Source: Endozoicomonas arenosclerae (GTDB lineage Bacteria; Pseudomonadota; Gammaproteobacteria; Pseudomonadales; Endozoicomonadaceae). From it: a stretch of DNA of 41,194 bases. The notes below the pieces were generated by a model that saw only the letters and a program-made list of their open reading frames with translations, had not been told where the DNA came from and did no database searches. The translations under genes and the position numbers were made by a program. Positions 35,293 to 41,194 of this stretch are shown here, in pieces. The stretch spans positions 1 through 41,194 of the forward strand of contig NZ_LASA01000089.1 in assembly GCF_001562015.1 (NCBI RefSeq), in the 5' to 3' direction. The first letter of the stretch is position 1; each line of letters begins with the position of its first letter.

Positions 35293-36258
35293 GTGACTTC
35301 TCAAAGCACGCCTGATATCAAGACATTTCAGGGCCTGATTATGGCCCTCCAACAGTTCTGGGCTCGCCAGGGCTGTGTGGTTTTACAGCCGTTGGACATG
35401 GAAGTAGGTGCAGGCACCTTCCACCCAGCCACATTCCTTCGTGCCATAGGTCCGGAAAACTGGAACGCCGCCTATGTGCAGCCCAGCCGCCGTCCAACCG
35501 ATGGCCGCTACGGCGAAAACCCGAACCGCCTCCAGCATTACTACCAGTTTCAGGTGGTGATGAAACCTTCTCCTGACAACATTCAGGAGCTCTATCTGGA
35601 CTCCCTCAAAGAGCTGGGTATTGATCCACTGGTTCACGATCTTCGCTTTGTAGAAGATAACTGGGAATCCCCAACGCTGGGTGCCTGGGGTCTGGGTTGG
35701 GAAGTCTGGATGAACGGAATGGAAGTCACTCAGTTCACCTATTTCCAGCAGGTAGGTGGTATTGAGTGTTACCCCGTTACCGGTGAAATCACCTATGGTC
35801 TTGAGCGTCTGGCCATGTACATCCAGGGCGTAGACAACGTTTATGATCTGGTCTGGACTGAAGGTCCCCAGGGCACAGTGACCTACGGTGATGTTTTCCA
35901 TCAGCAGGAAGTTGAAATGTCGACTTTCAACTTTGAGCATGCTGATACCAAGGAACTGTTCCACCAGTTCAACTTCTATGAAGGCGAATCCAAGCGTCTG
36001 GTAGAAGCCGGTCTGCCACTGCCTGCTTATGAGTATGTGCTGAAAGCGTCTCATACTTTTAACCTGCTGGATGCACGTCATGCTATCTCGGTAACAGAGC
36101 GTCAGCGTTTCATTCTGAGAGTCAGAACCCTGGCCAGAGCTGTAGCCAAAGCTTACTTTGATGCTCGCCACCAACTGGGCTTCCCATTAGCCAGTGACGA
36201 TATCCGTGCAGAAGTCCTGGCCAGCCTGGAAGACAGCAAGACACAGGAGAAGAAGTGA
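35293..36258 (+). CDS. glyQ: Glycyl-tRNA synthetase alpha subunit
   Basis: A 321-residue class IIc catalytic subunit that activates glycine and charges tRNA-Gly with GlyS. It matches E. coli GlyQ (303 residues) closely: [28 protein letters not shown] in two parts, [72 protein letters not shown], and [20 protein letters not shown] near the end. The start codon is GTG with GAGGTAG 7 bases upstream. The stop overlaps the ATG of glyS, so the two subunits are translationally coupled. Confidence 0.97.
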   Translation: MTSQSTPDIKTFQGLIMALQQFWARQGCVVLQPLDMEVGAGTFHPATFLRAIGPENWNAAYVQPSRRPTDGRYGENPNRLQHYYQFQVVMKPSPDNIQELYLDSLKELGIDPLVHDLRFVEDNWESPTLGAWGLGWEVWMNGMEVTQFTYFQQVGGIECYPVTGEITYGLERLAMYIQGVDNVYDLVWTEGPQGTVTYGDVFHQQEVEMSTFNFEHADTKELFHQFNFYEGESKRLVEAGLPLPAYEYVLKASHTFNLLDARHAISVTERQRFILRVRTLARAVAKAYFDARHQLGFPLASDDIRAEVLASLEDSKTQEKK

Positions 36259-38339
36259 TGAGTCAGAAAGATTTCCTGGTCGAGCTGGGTACTGAGGAAC
36301 TGCCTCCAAAAGCTCTGAAAAAGTTATCCAATGCTTTTACTCAAGGCATTATCGATCGTCTGAAGAATGCTCAGCTGTCTTTCGACAGCTTTGAAGCGTT
36401 TGCCGCACCTCGCCGTTTAGCCCTGTTAGTGAAAGGTTTGGATACTGCTCAGCCTGATCAACAGCTTGAGCGCCGTGGTCCTGCTGTTAAAGCGGCCTTT
36501 GATGCTGAAGGCAAGGCAACCAGAGCCGCTGAGGGCTTTGCCCGTTCAAATGGTGTTACTGTCGATCAACTGGAAAAACTGGAAACCGATAAAGGTGCCT
36601 GGTTGGTCTACCGTGCTGTTCAGCAAGGTTCTGCAACAACTGAACTGCTGCCTGAAATTGTCAGCCAGTCTTTGAATGAACTGCCGATTCCCAAGCGTAT
36701 GCGCTGGGGAGCTCGTCGCACTGAATTTGTTCGGCCTGTGCACTGGTTAGTCATGCTGATGGGAGAGCAGGTGATTGACTGTGAAATTCTGGGCCTGAAG
36801 TCAGGCAGTCAGACTCGCGGGCACCGTTTCCATGCTAACCAGCCTATGACCATCAGTCAGCCAGCAGATTACCAGAGCCTGCTGAAAGAACAGGGTAAGG
36901 TTATGGCTCTTTTTGAAGAGCGCCGTGACATCATCAAAAATCAGGTCACCGAAGTTGCTTCCAAACTGGGCGGTGAAGCGGTTATTGATGAAGATCTGTT
37001 GGATGAAGTGACCGCTCTGAATGAGTGGCCAGTCGCTCTGTCTGGACGTTTTGATGACGAATTCCTGGAAGTACCGGCTGAAGCTCTGATCTCTTCTATG
37101 AAAGAACATCAGAAGTATTTCCATGTGGTTTCAGGGGAAGGAAAACTTCTTCCCCATTTTATAACCATTTCCAATATCCAGAGTCAGCAGCCGGAACATG
37201 TAGTATCCGGTAATGAACGGGTAATCCGTCCACGTTTAGCAGATGCCAAATTTTTCTTCGATACGGACAAAAAAACCAGTCTTGAAGCACGCAGGGAAAC
37301 CCTGAAACCCATCGTCTTCCAGGCTGACCTGGGATCGCTGTTCAATAAAACCGACCGCATTGCAAAATTGGCAGGTTTCATCGCCAAACAGGAAGGTGGG
37401 CAGGAACCGTTAGCGGTTCGAGCTGGAGAACTCTGCAAATCCGACCTGACCTCCGAAATGGTTCTGGAATTCCCGGAACTGCAAGGCATCATGGGCCAGT
37501 ATTACGGCGCAAATGACGGAGAAGCAGAAGAGGTTTGCCAGGCTCTGAATGAACAGTACATGCCGCGATTTGCCGGCGATGAACTGCCTTCAAACCTGAC
37601 CGGATGTGCCGTTGCCATTGCCGACAAGATCGATACCATCACCGGTATCTTTGGCATCAATCAGCCACCTTCAGGTAACAAAGATCCGTTTGCCCTGCGC
37701 AGAGCCACTCTGGGTGTGCTGAGGATTATTGTTGAGAAGAAGCTGGATCTGGATCTGCGCGATCTGATCAACCAGGCTATAGAAGGCTATAAGTCTCAAG
37801 GCGTGGAACTGCCTGCAGGAGAGAAGCTGACTGAAACAGTTCTGGACTTCATGCTGGAGCGCTTCCGCTCCTGGTATCAGGATGAACAAATTCCTGTAGA
37901 AGTATTCCTTTCTGTTAAAGCACTTAAGCCTTCACGCCCATTCGACTTTGATCAGCGTGTTAAAGCAGTACACAGCTTTAGCCAAATGACGGAAGCTGAA
38001 ACTCTGGCTGCAGCCAACAAGCGTGTATCTAACATTCTGGCTAAAGCCGGTGACCTGGTGATTCCTGACTCTGTAGATCCTGCTTTGATGGCAGAAGCTG
38101 CTGAGAAGGATCTGGCTGCTGCGCTGGCAGACAGTAAAGAGAAGGTGGCACCGATTCTGGAGCAAAGGCAGTACGCTGTAGCCATGGAAAATCTGGCACC
38201 ACTGAAGGACTCTGTTGACCGCTTCTTTGATGAGGTTCTGGTTAACGCAGAAGACCAGCAGGTGAGGCTGAACCGTTATGCGCTTCTCAAGCAATTGCGC
38301 AGCCTGTTCCTGCATGTTGCAGACATTTCGTTACTGTAG
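36258..38339 (+). CDS. glyS: Glycyl-tRNA synthetase beta subunit
   Basis: A 693-residue partner of GlyQ that binds tRNA-Gly. It begins with the family motif DFLVELGTEELPPKAL and continues with APRRLALLV, RRGPAVKAAFD, PIPKRMRWG, NEWPVALSGRFDDEFLEVP, SMKEHQKYFHV, RPRLADAKFFFDTD, and the HD-like middle ending GNKDPFALRRATLGVLRI. The last 100 residues fit a DALR anticodon-binding domain. ATG 36258 overlaps the glyQ stop (TGATG) and lies 5 bases after AGGAG; GTG 36255 is too near the site. A strong terminator follows. Confidence 0.97.
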   Translation: MSQKDFLVELGTEELPPKALKKLSNAFTQGIIDRLKNAQLSFDSFEAFAAPRRLALLVKGLDTAQPDQQLERRGPAVKAAFDAEGKATRAAEGFARSNGVTVDQLEKLETDKGAWLVYRAVQQGSATTELLPEIVSQSLNELPIPKRMRWGARRTEFVRPVHWLVMLMGEQVIDCEILGLKSGSQTRGHRFHANQPMTISQPADYQSLLKEQGKVMALFEERRDIIKNQVTEVASKLGGEAVIDEDLLDEVTALNEWPVALSGRFDDEFLEVPAEALISSMKEHQKYFHVVSGEGKLLPHFITISNIQSQQPEHVVSGNERVIRPRLADAKFFFDTDKKTSLEARRETLKPIVFQADLGSLFNKTDRIAKLAGFIAKQEGGQEPLAVRAGELCKSDLTSEMVLEFPELQGIMGQYYGANDGEAEEVCQALNEQYMPRFAGDELPSNLTGCAVAIADKIDTITGIFGINQPPSGNKDPFALRRATLGVLRIIVEKKLDLDLRDLINQAIEGYKSQGVELPAGEKLTETVLDFMLERFRSWYQDEQIPVEVFLSVKALKPSRPFDFDQRVKAVHSFSQMTEAETLAAANKRVSNILAKAGDLVIPDSVDPALMAEAAEKDLAAALADSKEKVAPILEQRQYAVAMENLAPLKDSVDRFFDEVLVNAEDQQVRLNRYALLKQLRSLFLHVADISLL

Positions 38340-38394
38340 ATTGCGCTCAGGGCTGTCTTTGTTACAGAAATCCTGATCAAAGCTTGATACAGTG

Positions 38395-38420
38395 AGTGCG
38401 GCATTTATGCCGCACTTTTT
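38395..38420 (+). terminator. Rho-independent terminator of glyQS
   Basis: GTGCGGCA (38396-38403) pairs with TGCCGCAC (38408-38415) around a 4-base loop; TTTTT follows at 38416-38420. The region from here to gmhB (38421-38619) turns A+T rich and contains a 9-bp inverted repeat TGTTTCTGT/ACAGAAACA (38537-38545, 38565-38573). Confidence 0.88.
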
Positions 38421-38619
38421 ATTTACATGGACGTAACGTATCCCAGAAATGCAAGACTACAGGAAGTAGAAGTTAGGGCGAAGCAGGATGCCCGAGACGT
38501 GGAGCAATTTCTGGGTCTATGTACCGAAAATTACTCTGTTTCTGTATCTTCCTTTTCATTAAGAACAGAAACAAAGTATTTTTCTTTCGCTTTAGATATG
38601 GAACAAGTTTCCTTTAATT

Positions 38620-39165
38620 ATGAGCAAACTGATCATTCTTGACCGTGATGGAGTCATTAACCATGACTCTGATAACTACATTCGGACGGTAGATGAATGG
38701 ATACCTTTACCGGGTAGTGCGGAAGCTATAGCCAGACTGAGTAAAGCAGGCTATACCATCGCTGTAGCCACCAACCAGTCTGGCCTTGCCCGTGGGTATT
38801 TTTCAGAAGAGACACTTCATGCCATGCATCAAAAAATGCAGGATCTTGTCTCTTCTGAAGGCGGAAAGATTGACTGTATTAAGTACTGCCCTCATGGCCC
38901 AGACGATCAGTGCAACTGCAGAAAACCACTGCCGGGTCTGATTGAACAGATTTCAGAAACACTGGGGTTACCTGCTGAGTCTTCCTGGATGGTAGGAGAT
39001 TCTCTGAGAGATCTTCAAGCCGGTCAGGCGATGGGATGTAATGTGGCTCTGGTAAAAACGGGCAAAGGTGTCAGGACTCTGAACAAGGGAGAGGGCCTTA
39101 ATGGTGTCCCTGTATTTGAAGACCTGGCAGCATTTACTAACTTTATTCTCAACGAACCTTCCTAA
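38620..39165 (+). CDS. gmhB: D-glycero-beta-D-manno-heptose-1,7-bisphosphate 7-phosphatase
   Basis: A 181-residue HAD-superfamily phosphatase in the ADP-heptose pathway for LPS inner core. The nucleophile motif is LDRDGVINHDSDNYI (Asp8, acid/base Asp10). Motif II is VATNQSGLARGY. The GmhB zinc loop is CPHGPDDQCNC (Cys90, His92, Cys98, Cys100). The last motif is MVGDSLRDLQAGQAMG. No clear ribosome-binding site precedes the ATG; an ORF of 71 codons (38427-38642) overlaps it by 23 bases and could in principle couple translation, but that ORF looks unconvincing. plsC follows after 87 bases. Confidence 0.95.
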   Translation: MSKLIILDRDGVINHDSDNYIRTVDEWIPLPGSAEAIARLSKAGYTIAVATNQSGLARGYFSEETLHAMHQKMQDLVSSEGGKIDCIKYCPHGPDDQCNCRKPLPGLIEQISETLGLPAESSWMVGDSLRDLQAGQAMGCNVALVKTGKGVRTLNKGEGLNGVPVFEDLAAFTNFILNEPS

Positions 39166-39252
39166 CCGAAGCAGGAATGAGTAATCGTTATACTGGCTTG
39201 TTTCCCTCGTCACTGACTGCCGGTATTCCAAGATAAACAAGATAGGTTATAA

Positions 39253-39984
39253 ATGTCATTCGTCGTACAATCCATAAGAACAGCGTTATTTTATTTTCTG
39301 CTGGCTACATTTACTGTTCTCTGGTCCACTGTACTGGTTTTTGTTGTTCCCTTTGTTCCCATGAATACGCGCCATAAGGTGTTGGTAAAGTACTGGGCAG
39401 TTATTGCCATGGGTCTGGCCAGATTTATCTGTGGGATAAGGTATGAAATTCATGGCAAAGAAAACATTCCGGATACTCCCTGTGTCTTGATCAGTAACCA
39501 CCAAAGCACCTGGGAAACCTTTTTCCTGCAGACAACCTTCAGCCCCCAGGCCCAGGTCATCAAGAAAGAACTATTGAAGATTCCATTCTTTGGCTGGGCA
39601 TTCAGACTCATCAAACCGATCGCCATCAATCGTAATGATCCCAGAGCGGCATTAACTGATGTAGTAGAGCAGGGCACTTCAGCTTTGCATGAAGGTCGCT
39701 GGGTTTTGATTTTCCCCGAAGGCACCCGTAACCCCAATGGCAAGCTGGGTAAGTTTTCAAGAGGTGGTGTAAACCTGGCTAGAAAAGCAGAGGTTAGTGT
39801 ATTACCTATTGCCCATAACGCCGCAGTTTGCTGGCCCATGGACAGCTTTTTGAAGAAACCTGGCACCATTCAACTTCATATAGGGCCGGTTGTTGAGACC
39901 AAAGACAAAACTGCTCTTGAGATTAATAACGAGACCAGGGATTGGATTGAGGGAGCATTGGAGAGAATGAATCGTGCATCCTGA
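39253..39984 (+). CDS. plsC: 1-acyl-sn-glycerol-3-phosphate acyltransferase
   Basis: A 243-residue inner-membrane enzyme that makes phosphatidic acid. One or two hydrophobic helices (about residues 10-36) precede the catalytic domain. The acyltransferase block is SNHQSTWETFF, giving His83 and a Glu88 where most family members have Asp (HX4D); this HX4E variant occurs, as I recall, in related gammaproteobacterial sequences. FPEGTR (154-159) is the glycerol-phosphate-binding motif. The GmhB-PlsC adjacency is the arrangement near dnaA in pseudomonads. AGG stands 7 bases before the ATG. Confidence 0.93.
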   Translation: MSFVVQSIRTALFYFLLATFTVLWSTVLVFVVPFVPMNTRHKVLVKYWAVIAMGLARFICGIRYEIHGKENIPDTPCVLISNHQSTWETFFLQTTFSPQAQVIKKELLKIPFFGWAFRLIKPIAINRNDPRAALTDVVEQGTSALHEGRWVLIFPEGTRNPNGKLGKFSRGGVNLARKAEVSVLPIAHNAAVCWPMDSFLKKPGTIQLHIGPVVETKDKTALEINNETRDWIEGALERMNRAS

Positions 39985-39998
39985 TGGATGCTGAATGT

Positions 39999-40031
39999 TC
40001 TTTCATCACCAGAGTCTCTGGTGATGAAAGA
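39999..40031. terminator. Hairpin between convergent plsC and gmhA
   Basis: CTTTCATCACCAGA (40000-40013) pairs perfectly with TCTGGTGATGAAAG (40017-40030), one more T-A pair outside, loop GTC. No separate T-run follows on either strand. Its place between converging genes suggests a shared terminator. Confidence 0.6.
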
Positions 40032-40046
40032 GAGACAGAGTCAGCC

Positions 40047-40625
40047 TTATTCAGCCATATGCTTTTCGATCAGCTGGATCATAATATGAATGGCTTTGAT
40101 ATGGATTTCCTGAATCCGGTCGGCATAACCAAAATGTGGAACCCGGATTTCAACATCCGCTAAACCGTCCATTTTTCCACCGTCTTTCCCTGTCAACAGA
40201 ATCACTTTCATCCCTTTCTTGCGAGCCGCTTCAATGGCTTTCAGAATATTACCTGAGTTGCCACTAGTGCTGAGGCCAAACAACACATCCCCTTCAAACC
40301 CGACACCTTCCAGGTATCGAGAGAACACATACTCATAGCCATAATCATTGGAAACACAGGAAAGGTGACTGACATCTGAAATGGCAATGGCAGGGTAGGC
40401 CGGGCGATTATCCCGATAGCGACCGGTCAGTTCTTCAGCAAAATGCATCGCATCACAATGGGAACCACCATTACCACAGGAGATTACTTTCCCCCCCTGC
40501 TTAAAGGATTCTGCCAGCAGGCTTGCAGCCTTGTCGATGGCATCAATACAGGTTTCATCATTGAGAAAGCGCTCCAGAACCTGCTGGGCTTCTTCGAGTT
40601 CTGCACGTATTACTGAGTGGTACAT
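40047..40625 (-). CDS. gmhA: Sedoheptulose-7-phosphate isomerase
   Basis: A 192-residue SIS-domain enzyme, the same length as E. coli GmhA, that makes D-glycero-D-manno-heptose 7-phosphate, the first step toward ADP-heptose. SIS and active-site motifs are [27 protein letters not shown] (in two parts), [46 protein letters not shown] and [17 protein letters not shown] 40625 is where homology begins; an upstream in-frame start at 40682 adds 19 unrelated residues. DiaA, a related SIS protein that binds DnaA, is an alternative, but identity to GmhA looks too high. It shares the pathway with gmhB two genes away. Confidence 0.93.
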   Translation of the reverse strand: MYHSVIRAELEEAQQVLERFLNDETCIDAIDKAASLLAESFKQGGKVISCGNGGSHCDAMHFAEELTGRYRDNRPAYPAIAISDVSHLSCVSNDYGYEYVFSRYLEGVGFEGDVLFGLSTSGNSGNILKAIEAARKKGMKVILLTGKDGGKMDGLADVEIRVPHFGYADRIQEIHIKAIHIMIQLIEKHMAE

Positions 40626-40823
40626 GGCTATCAACTGTAGAATCAGAAGCCCCAAGTATACTGCATGATGGCAAGTCACCATAGGCAGCGGCTGGGCTAT
40701 TACTAAATGCTTAATTAGTTTTACTTTATAGCTAAAAGGCTGATCTGTTTATGTTTTTATAAGAGCAAGAACTATACTGAATCCAGCTCCTTTTCACAGC
40801 ACCCCAAACAACCTCTTCCTCAC

Positions 40824-40845
40824 AGAGAGTTCCACTCTCTCTTTT
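40824..40845 (+). terminator. Small hairpin with T-run in the leader of the last gene
   Basis: AGAGAGT (40824-40830) pairs with ACTCTCT (40834-40840), loop of 3, then CTTTT. It stands 34 bases before the ATG of the secreted protein and could act as an attenuator. A TATACT at 40773-40778 is a possible -10 box upstream. Confidence 0.35.
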
Positions 40846-40878
40846 CACACCTCACCCATAAACCATCAGGTTCTCATC

Positions 40879-41194
40879 ATGTATAGACGAAGCACTCTTT
40901 CAATCTTTCTTGCCAGTTCTGTCTTTGTTATAGGGTCATTTAGTCTGCCATCCAGTTATGCTGGTGAAACATTTAAATGGGTAGAACACAGTTATGATCA
41001 CGGCAGTGATTACCGAGCAGTCATTGATATCAGTGGTTGCAATTTGGAGAAGCGTAGTGACCAGCCCTCAACAGAAAAAGAAGATGATTGGACATATTCT
41101 TTCAGTCTCAAAGGAGCTACCGCAACCAAGGTTTTCAGTCGAAGCAGAGCTGATATCAAGCCTAGTTACAACCTCAGGCTGAATGACTATATGT
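40879..41194 (+). CDS. Unrecognised secreted protein, N-terminal part
   Basis: The frame opens at ATG 40879 (CAGG 8 bases upstream) and runs off the right edge; about 105 residues are visible. Residues 1-30 form a signal peptide: RRSTLSIFL start, hydrophobic core, cleavage likely after SSYA. The mature part is polar and beta-prone with one Cys in ISGCNLEKR. I do not recognise a family. It is separated from gmhA by a divergent spacer of about 250 bases. Confidence 0.7.
   Translation, partial: MYRRSTLSIFLASSVFVIGSFSLPSSYAGETFKWVEHSYDHGSDYRAVIDISGCNLEKRSDQPSTEKEDDWTYSFSLKGATATKVFSRSRADIKPSYNLRLNDYM

Noticed and set aside
35383-36174. 263-codon minus-strand frame inside glyQ
   Set aside because: Antisense to a strongly conserved synthetase gene; no independent support.
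38427-38642. 71-codon ORF upstream of gmhB as a real gene
   Set aside because: No ribosome-binding site, starts right after the terminator T-run, and the product has no recognisable features; kept only as a low-interest remark.

Overview
The window reads as a gammaproteobacterial chromosome, most like the Oceanospirillales/Pseudomonadales side. The strongest evidence is gene content and order: aroE, hemF, tsaC, dprA and a TsaP-like LysM gene on the minus strand, then def-fmt-rsmB-trkA and glyQ-glyS-gmhB-plsC on the plus strand. This is, inverted, the order I remember from the dnaA-proximal region of Pseudomonas aeruginosa (roughly PA0005-PA0025). The right edge therefore probably points toward dnaA/gyrB. 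An Endozoicomonas-like host is a guess from overall style, not proof.

Layout. 1-451: start of an MHS-type MFS transporter. 452-1083: long leader with a good sigma70 promoter, a stem-loop and a 46-codon ORF. 1084-5764: a tight operon speE-speA-speD-speB that encodes the whole arginine-to-spermidine route; its S-adenosylmethionine decarboxylase is of the eukaryotic type. 5881-7001: an IS1595-like insertion sequence. 7050-9615: a secreted Cys-rich putative toxin overlapping a putative immunity gene. 9698-9872: a cluster of inverted repeats. 9897-11564: a YiiX-like cysteine hydrolase and aroE. 11770-13652: an AHH-nuclease/Imm11 pair and a ParDE/RelBE-type pair, wedged between aroE and hemF. 13675-19241: hemF, tsaC, purEK, dprA, tsaP. 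19519-23678: a YejA-like solute-binding protein, an unrecognised small protein and a DUF885 lipoprotein. 24125-30196: def, fmt, rsmB, trkA, trkH. 30240-34811: an unrecognised 1523-residue exported protein. 34812-35292: an intergenic region with four DnaA-type boxes and a 16-bp palindrome. 35293-40625: glyQS, gmhB, plsC, gmhA. 40879-41194: start of an unknown secreted protein.

How the parts work together. Core genes serve translation (def, fmt, rsmB, tsaC, glyQS), potassium uptake (trkAH), envelope lipids and LPS heptose (plsC, gmhA, gmhB), and purine, haem and shikimate synthesis. Accessory DNA is concentrated at 5.8-13.7 kb, where one IS and three toxin/antidote-like gene pairs lie, and at 30.2-34.8 kb. 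The items I find most worth following are the eukaryotic-type SpeD inside a bacterial operon, the giant orphan protein beside DnaA boxes, the structured leader of the spe operon, and the two overlapping toxin/immunity pairs. No tRNA, rRNA or CRISPR array was seen.
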